Notes: generated by a model not told the origin, from the letters alone. DNA of 64,000 nucleotides from an uncultured Bacilli bacterium (GCA_947632355.1 CANROY010000002.1:1-64000); one strand, 5' to 3'; numbered from the stretch's first letter, positions 1 through 8,817 are shown. A program made the numbers and translations.

Positions 1-491
1 TATGGAATAGTAGTTATGAAGAAATAAAAAACATCTTAAAAATGCAAGAATGGGAAGAAGAAAAGTTTAAGCCTTTACTAACTTCAAATATATGGAATAG
101 TAGTTATGAAGAAATAAAAAACATCTTAAAAATGCAAGAATGGGAAGAAGAAAAGTTTAAGCCTTTATTAACTTCGACAATATGGCGTAGTAATTATGAA
201 GAAATAAAAAACATCTTAAAAATGCAAGAATGGGAAGAAGAAAAGTTTAAGCCTTTATTAACTTCAAATATATGGAAAAGTAATTATGAAGAAATAAAAA
301 ACATCTTAAAAATGCAAGAATGGAGTGATGCAAAATTTAGACCTTTATTAGTTTCTACAATATGGAATAGTAACTATCAAGAAATAAAAAATATTTTAGA
401 AATGAAAGAGTGGGAAGACGAGAAATTTAGGCACTTATTAACATCAAGTTTATGGGTTAGTAACTATAAGGAAATAAAGGAAAGACTTGCC
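1..491 (+). repeat. Coding tandem repeat, 90-bp period
   Basis: The 90-bp unit recurs at 42-131, 132-221, 222-311, 312-401 and 402-491, and bases 1-41 are identical to 91-131. The first units differ by only a few bases, including synonymous positions, while the last two are diverged. This indicates recent expansion from the 5' side. Confidence 0.92.
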
Positions 492-821
492 TTACCTTAT
501 TGGAAGAATCCTCTCTATGAGCATTTGTTAACACCAACAATATTTGCTATAAAAACGGATTATATTATCAAAAATATAGAAGTAGCTGAAAAATATGGAA
601 TTGAAGGTTTTATTATAAGTAATACTTTAAGAAAAAATTCCATTGATTTTGAAAATTTAATTTCCTATTTAATAGAAAATCACATTCCTCTTGTTCTAGA
701 TAATAAACTAAATCCTATTTTAAACGCAGCACCAACACGATTAAAGGAAGTTTATCATATTGATTTAAAAAGTTTACGAAAGGAAAACTCTTATGTTCGA
801 AGTAGAAGAAATCCTAAATAG
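1..821 (+). CDS. Tandem 30-residue repeat protein, 5' end outside window
   Basis: The reading frame is open to the left edge, so this is the C-terminal part of a longer protein; the ATG at 42 is only a repeat-internal Met. It holds about five and a half copies of a 30-residue unit with the pattern M-Q-E-W-E-E-E-K-F-(K/R)-P-L-L-T-S-x-I-W-x-S-x-Y-E-E-I-K-x-I-L. The copies become more diverged after 312. A unique tail of about 100 residues follows, beginning near the NPLYEHLLTP motif. Units look like paired helices with conserved Trp residues, a solenoid-like arrangement (inference). No signal peptide is visible because the start is missing. I do not recognise the family. The next gene overlaps its end by 29 bases, suggesting translational coupling. 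Confidence 0.8.
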   Translation, partial: WNSSYEEIKNILKMQEWEEEKFKPLLTSNIWNSSYEEIKNILKMQEWEEEKFKPLLTSTIWRSNYEEIKNILKMQEWEEEKFKPLLTSNIWKSNYEEIKNILKMQEWSDAKFRPLLVSTIWNSNYQEIKNILEMKEWEDEKFRHLLTSSLWVSNYKEIKERLALPYWKNPLYEHLLTPTIFAIKTDYIIKNIEVAEKYGIEGFIISNTLRKNSIDFENLISYLIENHIPLVLDNKLNPILNAAPTRLKEVYHIDLKSLRKENSYVRSRRNPK

Positions 822-1065
822 ATTTGAGCCTAGTCTTTTAAAGACAATCGATAAAGAAAATATGAAAAAAATTCTTACCTTTTTAAAAGAGCAACAAGTA
901 GATTTTATTGAAGATATTTTAAATGAATACTTAGATCTTTTCTTAATCGATTATGAAGAGTTTATAAAAAAAGTAGAATATTTTAATCAAAAGTATGAAG
1001 GGCAATTCTTTAACAAAGCCAAAGAAGATGCTAGTCTTTTAGAAGAATTTTTATATGGAAACTAG
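793..1065 (+). CDS. Small acidic protein of unknown function
   Basis: A 90-residue acidic, predicted all-helical protein rich in Glu, Leu, Phe and Ile, with no signal peptide, membrane segment or motif I recognise. Its ATG lies inside the last codons of the upstream repeat gene in another frame, so the pair is probably translated together and may act together (inference). A strong intrinsic terminator overlaps its stop codon, making it the last gene of its operon. Confidence 0.7.
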   Translation: MFEVEEILNRFEPSLLKTIDKENMKKILTFLKEQQVDFIEDILNEYLDLFLIDYEEFIKKVEYFNQKYEGQFFNKAKEDASLLEEFLYGN

Positions 1066-1088
1066 AAAAAAATCTAGTTTTTTCTTTT
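1059..1088 (+). terminator. Intrinsic terminator
   Basis: Perfect 8-bp stem AAACTAGA (1059-1066) with TCTAGTTT (1073-1080), A-rich loop, followed by TTTCTTTT. The stem begins inside the upstream stop codon region. The same stem sequence ends another gene at 18304. Confidence 0.88.
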
Positions 1089-1113
1089 ACCCCTATAAGA
1101 ATTTTAAAACCTA

Positions 1114-1122
1114 TGCTATAAT
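1114..1122 (+). promoter_or_regulatory. Extended -10 promoter
   Basis: TGCTATAAT at 1114-1122, a perfect extended -10, lies about 28 bases before the ATG at 1151. No convincing -35 was seen, as is usual for extended -10 promoters. Confidence 0.7.
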
Positions 1123-1150
1123 AGAATTTATAGAATAAGGATGTGGGAAA

Positions 1151-3310
1151 ATGCCAAATGAAGAAAACACAGATTTTGAAATAACAAAAGAACTCGATAG
1201 TTTTAATGATTTAAATAATCAAATCGTTGAAGTACAAGAACAAAAACCAGAAGAAGAGGAAAAACCATTAGAAAGCGAAAAGAACCCTGAAGAATTTTTT
1301 ACACCTCCTAAAAAAGAAAAATTACCTGCTAAAATAAAAAAATGGTGGAAAAAATTAAATAAAAAACAAAGAATTTTAGTAATTAGTGGTCTTTCTGTTC
1401 TAGCTATTTTACTAATTGTTGGTCTTGTTTTTCTAATACTTCATTTTACGAAAAAGGAAGAAACACCTTACGTACCTGAAGTCATTGTTCAAGAAGAAAA
1501 CTATCGTTATGAAAATGGTGTCTTGGTGTTCTTAAACAGCAATAAAGAAGAATTAGGAAGATATACTTGTGAAAATCAAAGTGAAAATTTATGTTACGTT
1601 GCGTATTACAGTACAGAAGATGACTTTGATGTAGAACAAAAAGTTTATGAAAATGGTGAAAAAGTAAAAACAAGAAGTTCTATTATCGGAGATACCTATG
1701 TTTTTATTAACGATAATCCAAGAGAAAGTGATACGGAGATCAAACTTTACAATATAAAAGAACAAAAAGCCGATACCAAATACCAATTGGTAAAAAAAGT
1801 AGATGCGAATAAAGTCATTCTAAAAAATGAAAGTGGTCTTTATGGTGTTATGACCATTAGTGCGGATGCGATAACAACCAATATTGATTTTACGTATAAC
1901 TATATCGGTTTTATTCCCAATGATAAAAATTACTATGTTGCGAATCTAAATGACCAAAACTATATTCTTGATGCAACAGGTAAAACGGCAAGTAAAGCGA
2001 TTAATGGAACGATTAAAAACTTTACGGCTAGTTATATAAAAGCGAAAGATACAAGTGGAAAATACGTCGTTTATAATTACAACAATCAAAATACGTTTAA
2101 TGAAACCTTCGACTATGTTGAATTAAAAGATGACTATGCAATTTTAATTAATGATAATAAAATGAATTTAAAATTCTATGATAAAAATAAATTAAATGAA
2201 GATGCCTTTAATTTAAGTAATACTGCTTATGTCAAAACAAGTGTGTATGATAATAACAATACTTTAAAAGAAACCAAAGAAAGTTTTAGCATTGAAGAAA
2301 ATAACAATATTATTACCATTACGATTAAGAAAGACAATGATTCTAGTTTTGAAGTTGTGAATAAAGCAGAAGGTCTTTTAAATAAAGATTTACGTAATTT
2401 AAACTATTTTAATGGTAAACTTTATATTTATAGTGATACAGCAAAGACGACTTTACTTGGTTCTTATACATGTTCCAATAAAAATAATATTGGAGAAGGT
2501 GTTACATCCTTAACCAATTGTTCTTTAGCAGAAGATACCATCTATGAAGATAATGATTATGAAACACCGGGTATAAAAGGCGTTATTCCAATATTTAATG
2601 AACGTTTCGTCTTTATTAATGATAATCCGGATTTAGTAAATGAGAGTAATTCAAACGTTGTTCTATACGATTTAAAAACAAGTACCACATTAGGAAAATA
2701 TAGAACGGTGAATACGTATTCCTATACAGGAACAAAAGAGATTACGTTCTCAACGGTGACGGATTTACAAGTGGTTGCAAAAAATCAAAGTGGAAACTTT
2801 GGGGTTATTAAAATTAATTTAACAGAAGTAAAAGGACATATTGGTTTCAACTATAGTGAAATGGAAAAATTAAGAGACTACTATGTAGCCAAAGATGCCA
2901 ATGGTTATTTACTGATTTCTAAAAGTAACGGTGCAAGTGTAACAAGTGCCATTCCCTATAAAATAAGAAATTATACGAATAGTTATGTAAAAGTCATCAA
3001 TAACGGAAGTTATTATGTATATGATTACAAAGGAAAACAAATCAATCGTACTGGATTCAAATATATAGAGCTTTATGATAAATATTTTGCAGGTGTTGAT
3101 AATAACAATAAATTAGGAATTTTTACCTATGATAGACCGGAAAGTAATATTTTAAGTGGTGGAGAATTGATTGCTCTAGAGTTAACGAATTATTATGGAA
3201 ATGGAACCCTTGCCTTTAAAGTAAGTGAACCAAATGTACTTATTGGACACGCAAATAATACCTATACAGCGGATTCCAGTCAAATAGTCTTACCAAAAGA
3301 AGAGGATTAA
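1151..3310 (+). CDS. Membrane-anchored WG-like repeat surface protein
   Basis: 719 residues. An acidic cytoplasmic N-terminus (about 1-60) is followed by a basic stretch and one membrane segment (about 75-98). The large remainder is outside the cell if orientation follows the positive-inside rule. The exterior holds two copies of a module (about 118-340 and 415-700). Each starts with a pattern like G-x-L-x-(F/Y)...LG-x-Y-(T)-C, continues through FINDNP and a G-(L/N)-(Y/F)-G-V strand, and resembles WG-type beta repeats. Cys pairs near each module start may form disulfides. The product is unrecognised beyond this. It shares an operon with the next gene (2-base gap), which carries one copy of the same module. 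Role unknown; binding or adhesion is only a guess. Confidence 0.75.
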   Translation: MPNEENTDFEITKELDSFNDLNNQIVEVQEQKPEEEEKPLESEKNPEEFFTPPKKEKLPAKIKKWWKKLNKKQRILVISGLSVLAILLIVGLVFLILHFTKKEETPYVPEVIVQEENYRYENGVLVFLNSNKEELGRYTCENQSENLCYVAYYSTEDDFDVEQKVYENGEKVKTRSSIIGDTYVFINDNPRESDTEIKLYNIKEQKADTKYQLVKKVDANKVILKNESGLYGVMTISADAITTNIDFTYNYIGFIPNDKNYYVANLNDQNYILDATGKTASKAINGTIKNFTASYIKAKDTSGKYVVYNYNNQNTFNETFDYVELKDDYAILINDNKMNLKFYDKNKLNEDAFNLSNTAYVKTSVYDNNNTLKETKESFSIEENNNIITITIKKDNDSSFEVVNKAEGLLNKDLRNLNYFNGKLYIYSDTAKTTLLGSYTCSNKNNIGEGVTSLTNCSLAEDTIYEDNDYETPGIKGVIPIFNERFVFINDNPDLVNESNSNVVLYDLKTSTTLGKYRTVNTYSYTGTKEITFSTVTDLQVVAKNQSGNFGVIKINLTEVKGHIGFNYSEMEKLRDYYVAKDANGYLLISKSNGASVTSAIPYKIRNYTNSYVKVINNGSYYVYDYKGKQINRTGFKYIELYDKYFAGVDNNNKLGIFTYDRPESNILSGGELIALELTNYYGNGTLAFKVSEPNVLIGHANNTYTADSSQIVLPKEED

Positions 3311-3312
3311 GT

Positions 3313-4257
3313 ATGCAAGAGAGAAAAATAACACTGATTACGATTATTATTCTACTATGTATCTTTTTACCTCTAACGGCTTTTGCAACTACGATGCATT
3401 TTATAGAGAATAAAGAAAATATAGAAAATAAAGAACATCAATTCTATTTTGATGGGAAATTATACTTTTATAACAATGAGGATTTACTTGGAACTTATGT
3501 TTGTCAAAATACCGATTATTGTGACTACGCTGTTTCTAGAAATACAAATACCTATGATTTAATAGAACCAAAATCGAATGGTCAAAAATATACCTTACTT
3601 CATAATCGCTATGCCATTTTAATGGATACTACAACCATGCAACTGTTAAATGCTCCTGTTCTTCTATACGATGTGTTAGAAAATCAAGTCATAGGAACTT
3701 ATAAAGAATTCAAAAACTATGGTGTTGGGATTGAAAATGACTATTATATTGCTTCGAATGAAGATGGTTTATGGGGAGTTCTTAAAATTACAGACCAAAT
3801 AGAGGAAGTTATTCCTTTTACTTATGATTATATTGGACTTAGCAATATACAAAATAAAGATGGTCAAATCAAAAGTGACTACTTTGCTGTTTTAAAAAAC
3901 AATTCTTGGTCCATTCTTGATAGCCAAGGAAACAAAGTTAGTGATACGGTTACGGATTCTTTAGTCGATTACAACGAAACCTATATGATTACTAAGAGTG
4001 GTAGTGAAATGAATTTACTTACTTTTGATGGTCGTAATCGTTTATTTGGCTCTTATCAATATTTACATTTTTGTGGACCTTATATAGCAATTATAGATGC
4101 TACTAATGATTTTTATGTTTATGCTATCGATCAAAATAAAGAAGTATCCAATCGTCATAGGATTTCTAGTCCGGAAAATATATCTTATAAAGTAGAAAAA
4201 GAATATATTCATATTTTTGATGGAGAAGAATTAATAGAAAATATTGCAATTTCTTAA
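3313..4257 (+). CDS. Secreted WG-like repeat protein
   Basis: 314 residues with an N-terminal hydrophobic segment (about 7-25) ending in Ala-Phe-Ala, which fits either a cleaved signal peptide or a membrane anchor. The body repeats the module of the upstream protein: G-K-L-Y-F-Y then LG-T-Y-V-C, a second Cys nearby, and the strand D-G-L-W-G-V that is typical of WG repeats. The ATG is 2 bases after the upstream stop, so the two are co-transcribed. They are probably paralogues that arose by module duplication. The promoter of the downstream T-box lies partly inside its 3' end. Confidence 0.72.
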   Translation: MQERKITLITIIILLCIFLPLTAFATTMHFIENKENIENKEHQFYFDGKLYFYNNEDLLGTYVCQNTDYCDYAVSRNTNTYDLIEPKSNGQKYTLLHNRYAILMDTTTMQLLNAPVLLYDVLENQVIGTYKEFKNYGVGIENDYYIASNEDGLWGVLKITDQIEEVIPFTYDYIGLSNIQNKDGQIKSDYFAVLKNNSWSILDSQGNKVSDTVTDSLVDYNETYMITKSGSEMNLLTFDGRNRLFGSYQYLHFCGPYIAIIDATNDFYVYAIDQNKEVSNRHRISSPENISYKVEKEYIHIFDGEELIENIAIS

Positions 4258-4272
4258 AAAAAAGGGTAGAAT
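4244..4272 (+). promoter_or_regulatory. Promoter of the valine T-box operon
   Basis: TTGCAA (4244-4249), 17-base spacer, TAGAAT (4267-4272). The -35 lies inside the end of the upstream coding region. Transcription would start near 4279 and produce the T-box leader. Confidence 0.75.
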
Positions 4273-4278
4273 AAAGAA

Positions 4279-4507
4279 AAAACAAAGAAACTGAGGAGTA
4301 CATAACTGGTATTTTAAAGAGAGTTTATGGGTGGTGTAAATAAACAAAGAAAGTTATGGAAGGTAGCAGTGGAGTTGAAATTCTGAAACTAAACTTAAGA
4401 ATTTCCGTCATCTTAACGTTATAAGAAAATGAAGGGTATACAAAATTTGTATAAAATAAGGTGGTACCGCGGGAAATCTCGTCCTTACATAAAGGAGGAG
4501 ATTTTTT
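4279..4507 (+). promoter_or_regulatory. T-box leader, valine specifier GTA
   Basis: Antiterminator box AAGGTGGTACCGCGGG at 4458-4473. Stem I is recognisable: AGTA (4297-4300), then CATAACT (4301-4307) pairing with AGTTATG (4352-4358), followed by GGAAG and the triplet GTA (4363-4365) in the specifier position. This matches the downstream valS. The terminator pairs AAATCTCGTCCTT with AAAGGAGGAGATTT and ends in a T-run. The Shine-Dalgarno AAAGGAGG (4491-4498) of the first gene lies in the 3' arm of that terminator, so uncharged tRNA-Val could control both transcription and translation. Confidence 0.93.
4474..4507 (+). terminator. T-box regulated terminator
   Basis: Stem AAATCTC-g-TCCTT with AAGGA-g-GAGATTT followed by T6. 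It is mutually exclusive with the antiterminator formed by the T-box sequence, and it contains the ribosome-binding site of the next gene. Confidence 0.85.
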
Positions 4508-5263
4508 ATGCTAAATTATGAATTTGTTTTAAAAAAGTTTAATGATTATGTAGAGCAGTTTGATGTGAAAAATACACCAATTGCTATGAAACGATCACAT
4601 AGTATTCATACTGCAGATTTAGCAGGAAAGTTAGCCAAGCGAATGGAATTGGAAGAAGAAAAAATAGAATTTTGTAAAATTCTTGGTTTACTACATGATA
4701 TCGGGCGTTTTTCTCAATACGAACAAAAAAAGTCGTTTAGTGATTTAAAAACTAAATTTGATCATGCAAAATATGGCGTAGACTATTTATTTAAAGAAAA
4801 TCATATTAAAGAGTATGGTATACCTCAAAAGTATTATACTTTAATAGAAAAGGCTATAGAAAACCATAACAAATTAAAAATTGATAAGAACTTAACTGAA
4901 GAAGAACAGTTTTATGCTCAATTTATTCGTGATGTTGACAAAATTGATATTTTTAGACAAGAAGCAACCTCTTACGAATGGAAATATACAGAACCGGCAA
5001 CTAAGAAAGTTTTCCATACATTTTTTAAACATCAGTTAATTGAAGATAAAGAGATTGCAAGTTCAAGTGATGCAATTTTATTACAACTGGCTTTTGTTTA
5101 TGATATCAATTTTATAGAGTCAATAGAATTATTAAAAGATACCGATAATTTAGACTTATTCTTAAGTGTAGTAGAAGTCGATAAAAATTTAGAAGAAGAA
5201 TTTGAAAGTATTAAAAAAGAATTAGGAATGTTTATAGAAGAAAGGATGAAAGAGTTATGTTAG
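4508..5263 (+). CDS. HD-domain phosphohydrolase in the valS operon
   Basis: 251 residues. The HD metal site is visible: His31 and His34 region, the LLHDIGR motif with His63-Asp64, His86, His120 and a downstream RDVDKID (about 141-147). This fits an HD metal-dependent phosphohydrolase acting on a nucleotide or similar phosphoester; the substrate cannot be read from sequence. The start follows AAAGGAGG by 9 bases. The gene overlaps valS by 7 bases and sits directly behind the valine T-box, so it should rise when charged tRNA-Val is scarce. Its link to valyl-tRNA synthesis or to starvation signalling is inference. Confidence 0.85.
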   Translation: MLNYEFVLKKFNDYVEQFDVKNTPIAMKRSHSIHTADLAGKLAKRMELEEEKIEFCKILGLLHDIGRFSQYEQKKSFSDLKTKFDHAKYGVDYLFKENHIKEYGIPQKYYTLIEKAIENHNKLKIDKNLTEEEQFYAQFIRDVDKIDIFRQEATSYEWKYTEPATKKVFHTFFKHQLIEDKEIASSSDAILLQLAFVYDINFIESIELLKDTDNLDLFLSVVEVDKNLEEEFESIKKELGMFIEERMKELC

Positions 5264-7788
5264 AGAAAAAATACGATCATAAAATAGTAGAAGAAAATAA
5301 ATATGACTATTGGAAAAGTCATGGGTATTTCAATAGTGGAAACAAACTAAAAACACCCTATACAATTGTTATACCTCCTCCAAATGTTACGGGAAAACTT
5401 CATTTAGGACACGCTTGGGATACAACATTACAAGATATTTTGATACGTTATAAAAGAATGCAAGGTTTTGATTGTTTATGGCTTCCGGGTATGGACCACG
5501 CAGGGATAGCAACACAAGCCAAAGTAGATAAAAAATTAAAAGATATGGGGATTAACCCTAGAGAAATGAAAAGAGAGGATTGGCTTCAAAAAGCATGGGA
5601 ATGGAAAGAAGAGTATGCAGCAAGTATCCACGAGCAATGGGCAAGACTTGGGTTATCTCTTGATTACAACAAGGAACGTTTTACTCTAGATGATGGGTTA
5701 TCAGCATCCGTTCGAAAAGTATTCGTGGATTTATATAACAAAGGTTTAATTTATCGTGGAGAACGTATTATTAACTGGGATCCACTTGCCAAAACGGCTT
5801 TATCCAAAGAAGAAGTTGTTATGAAAGAGGATAAGGGAGCTTTCTATCACTTAAAATACTTTATTGAAGGAAGTGATTCGGAATACTTACGTGTTGCAAC
5901 CACAAGACCGGAAACTTTATTTGGAGATACAGCCGTTGCGGTAAATCCTAGAGATGAACGTTACAAAAAGTATATTGGTAAAAATGTAGTTCTTCCAATT
6001 GTCAATCGTTTGATTCCCATTATTGGAGATATTCATGCAGATCCGGAATTTGGTACAGGTGTTGTTAAAATTACACCAGCCCATGACCCAAATGACTTTG
6101 AAGTAGGACTTCGTCATAACTTAGAAAAAATTATTGTCATCAATCCGGATGGAACCATGAACGAGAATGCGGGTGCCTATAACGGAATGGATCGTTTCGA
6201 TTGTCGTGAAGCACTTATAAAAGATTTACAAGAACAAGATTTACTCATTGAAATTGAACCTATTACCCATAGTGTTGGACACTCTGAAAGAACCGATGTC
6301 GTTATAGAACCTTATCTTTCCAAACAATGGTTTGTTAAAATGCGTCCGCTTGCAGATAGAGTTTTAGAAAATCAAAAGAATAAGGAAACAAAAGTCCATT
6401 TTGTTCCATCAAGATATGAAAAGATTATGAACCATTGGATGGAAATTACGTACGATTGGTGTATCTCAAGACAATTATGGTGGGGGCATCAAATACCGGC
6501 TTGGTATAAGGGAGATGAAATCTACGTTGGAATGGAAGCACCTAAAGAAGAAGGTTGGGTACAAGATCCGGATGTTTTAGATACTTGGTTTAGTAGTGCT
6601 CTATGGCCATTTAGTACGCTTGGTTGGCCAGAAATGACCGAAGACTTCATGCGTTACTATCCAACGGATTGTTTGGTAACGGGCTATGACATCATTCCAT
6701 TTTGGGTAAATCGTATGACCTTCCAAGGTTTAGAATTTACAGGACAAAGACCATTTAAAGATTGCTTAATTCACGGACTTATTCGTGATAAATTAGGTCG
6801 TAAATTCTCTAAATCGTTAGGAAATGGCGTTGACCCTATGGATATGTGTGAAATCTATGGCGCCGATACCCTAAGATTTTATCTTTCAACGACAGCAAGT
6901 AATGGAACGGATATCCGTTTTGATGAAGATAAAATGAAATCCACTTGGAACTTTATCAATAAATTATGGAATGCCTCTCGTTTTGTCCTTATGAATATTG
7001 AGGATTTAACGGAAGAAAACTATACGTTAGAAAACTTAAAAAAGGAAGACAAATGGATTTTATCAAAACTCAATAAAACGATTAAAGAAGTTACCAAGTT
7101 TATGGATAAATATGAATTTAATAACGCTGGTGCTTCTATCTATGACTTTATATGGAATACGTTCTGTGATAAATACATTGAAGTTTCAAAATTTAGTTTA
7201 AATGATGCTACAACGAAATCTGTATTACTAGAAGTATTATCCTCTATTTTAAAAATGCTTCATCCATTTATGCCTTATGTAACAGATGAAATCTATAATT
7301 TACTTCCAATTAAAGAAGAAAATATTATGATTAGTACGTATCCAGTTTATAAAAAAGAATGGGTTTACAAAACAGAGGAAGAAGAAATAGAAGATACTTT
7401 CTTATTTATTAAAAACTATCGTAATACCAAAGCCGAAAATACTATTACGAATGATTTTAAGATTCAATTTATGAATAAGGAAGATTATTCCTTGATTATA
7501 AAAATGTTAAAGTTAGAAGGACACATCATAGAAGAAAGAATAGATCTTCCTACCTATGTTGTAAAAGCCAACAAGTTTGAAGCGACCATTTATTTTGAAA
7601 AAGTTCTAACGGAAGAAGAACAAGAAAATATAAAAAAAGAAATAGAAAAATTACAAGCGAGTATTGAACGAAGAAAAAAACTTTTAGCCAATGAAAACTA
7701 TGTAGCAAAGGCTCCAAAAGAATTGGTAGAAGAAGAAAGACAAAAATTAAAACTAGAGGAAGAACGTTTAGAAACACTTCAAAAATAA
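5257..7788 (+). CDS. valS: Valyl-tRNA synthetase
   Basis: 843 residues, somewhat shorter than the roughly 880 of many bacterial ValRS. It attaches valine to tRNA-Val in the cytoplasm. The class I signatures are clear: PPPNVTGKLHLGH with the HIGH-type motif HLGH at 49-52, the editing-domain region with ATTRPETLFGDTAVAVNP, and the KMSKS-type motif KFSKS at 516-520. The anticodon-binding domain follows, and the C-terminal 60 or so residues form a Lys/Glu-rich coiled coil, the tRNA-binding arm typical of ValRS. It overlaps the HD-hydrolase gene by 7 bases and is controlled by the valine T-box upstream. A terminator overlaps its 3' end. Confidence 0.98.
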   Translation: MLEKKYDHKIVEENKYDYWKSHGYFNSGNKLKTPYTIVIPPPNVTGKLHLGHAWDTTLQDILIRYKRMQGFDCLWLPGMDHAGIATQAKVDKKLKDMGINPREMKREDWLQKAWEWKEEYAASIHEQWARLGLSLDYNKERFTLDDGLSASVRKVFVDLYNKGLIYRGERIINWDPLAKTALSKEEVVMKEDKGAFYHLKYFIEGSDSEYLRVATTRPETLFGDTAVAVNPRDERYKKYIGKNVVLPIVNRLIPIIGDIHADPEFGTGVVKITPAHDPNDFEVGLRHNLEKIIVINPDGTMNENAGAYNGMDRFDCREALIKDLQEQDLLIEIEPITHSVGHSERTDVVIEPYLSKQWFVKMRPLADRVLENQKNKETKVHFVPSRYEKIMNHWMEITYDWCISRQLWWGHQIPAWYKGDEIYVGMEAPKEEGWVQDPDVLDTWFSSALWPFSTLGWPEMTEDFMRYYPTDCLVTGYDIIPFWVNRMTFQGLEFTGQRPFKDCLIHGLIRDKLGRKFSKSLGNGVDPMDMCEIYGADTLRFYLSTTASNGTDIRFDEDKMKSTWNFINKLWNASRFVLMNIEDLTEENYTLENLKKEDKWILSKLNKTIKEVTKFMDKYEFNNAGASIYDFIWNTFCDKYIEVSKFSLNDATTKSVLLEVLSSILKMLHPFMPYVTDEIYNLLPIKEENIMISTYPVYKKEWVYKTEEEEIEDTFLFIKNYRNTKAENTITNDFKIQFMNKEDYSLIIKMLKLEGHIIEERIDLPTYVVKANKFEATIYFEKVLTEEEQENIKKEIEKLQASIERRKKLLANENYVAKAPKELVEEERQKLKLEEERLETLQK

Positions 7789-7802
7789 AGAAGTGTTTTT
7801 TT
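7772..7802 (+). terminator. Intrinsic terminator after valS
   Basis: Stem AAACACTTC (7772-7780) with GAAGTGTTT (7790-7798), 9-base loop containing the stop codon, then a T-run. Confidence 0.9.
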
Positions 7803-7812
7803 GTGTGGCTTG

Positions 7813-7821
7813 TGTTATAAT
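7813..7821 (+). promoter_or_regulatory. Extended -10 promoter
   Basis: TGTTATAAT (7813-7821), 21 bases before the ATG at 7843; it abuts the valS terminator. Confidence 0.65.
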
Positions 7822-7842
7822 AGAACATATGGAGGGTTTTAT

Positions 7843-8817
7843 ATGAAATATCAAGAAATAAAACAAATCTCATTCATTTTAAAGAAAATAAAAAAATATC
7901 AACTATCAAATTTATTTGAAAATACATCTTCTTTAATAAAATGGATTAAGGGTTTAAATCAAACCCAAATCAATAATTTTTTAAATGTTGATTTAGATAA
8001 AATAAAGACACCTAAATGGATATTAATTAATTTAGATTTGTTAAATGACAATTATTTTTTGCAAGATATAGAACTCATATCGAATGCTGAGCCGGATATT
8101 GCAGCACATTTGTTTCGCGCTGCTAAAAATATAGATCCATTAAGAGAAAAATATGATAATAATCATAGTGAAATTATGAACTTGATTGCAAACGCCTCAT
8201 CCAAAACAAGAGCAAAATTCTTGACTCAAGCTGCAATGGAAACAGGATATGAATCCGATATGGAATTAATTGCCAACGCAAAATCAGATGCAATTGCGGA
8301 GATATTATGTAAGCTTACTAGATGTTTTTGTGGACTCAAATGTAATAGTACTGATGTATTTGCATTAAGTAACAAATATCGTAGTGAATTAGCAAACTTA
8401 ATTGCCAATGCTAAATCCGATGGGATTGCCCGGGACTTGTATTATCTTGGCATAGATGTAGATTTAATAACAAGTGAATATCAGCATGAAGCAATGAATT
8501 TTATTGCTAATGCTAAATCCGACTATATTGCACATTGTCTGCACGTTATTGCTAAACTTTACCATAGATTCGGAAGTGAATATTGTAAAGCCTATATGGA
8601 AATCGTTGCTAATGCGAAATCCGATGAAGAAGCAAAAAAATTTACAGACTATATCTTCATGTGTTTGAGGATGAATTCTAGTTTAAACGCAATACATAGA
8701 GATGTCGATTCAAGTTTAAAGCAATCCATTCTTCTTTCCCTTAGAAAATTAGAAGAAATAGAAAATATTGAAGAGGAAGCAAAATCAGAAGAAATGGAAC
8801 GAATTTTAACAAATTAG
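7843..8817 (+). CDS. ANAKSD-repeat helical protein, unknown function
   Basis: 324 residues. The ATG at 7843 is chosen because GGAGGG (7831-7836) precedes it; an upstream in-frame TTG at 7801 would lie in front of the promoter. A helical repeat recurs five or more times with the core (L/F)-I-A-N-A-K-S-D-x-x-A, for example at LIANAKSD and IVANAKSD, spaced roughly 35-50 residues. The C-terminus is charged. There is no signal peptide or membrane segment, so it is probably cytoplasmic. I do not recognise the family; the repeat suggests a solenoid used for protein binding (inference). It is monocistronic, between its own promoter and terminator. Confidence 0.75.
   Translation: MKYQEIKQISFILKKIKKYQLSNLFENTSSLIKWIKGLNQTQINNFLNVDLDKIKTPKWILINLDLLNDNYFLQDIELISNAEPDIAAHLFRAAKNIDPLREKYDNNHSEIMNLIANASSKTRAKFLTQAAMETGYESDMELIANAKSDAIAEILCKLTRCFCGLKCNSTDVFALSNKYRSELANLIANAKSDGIARDLYYLGIDVDLITSEYQHEAMNFIANAKSDYIAHCLHVIAKLYHRFGSEYCKAYMEIVANAKSDEEAKKFTDYIFMCLRMNSSLNAIHRDVDSSLKQSILLSLRKLEEIENIEEEAKSEEMERILTN

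Noticed and set aside
1..491. CRISPR-like regular repeats
   Set aside because: The 90-bp period has no separate spacers, stays in one open frame and encodes a conserved 30-residue unit.
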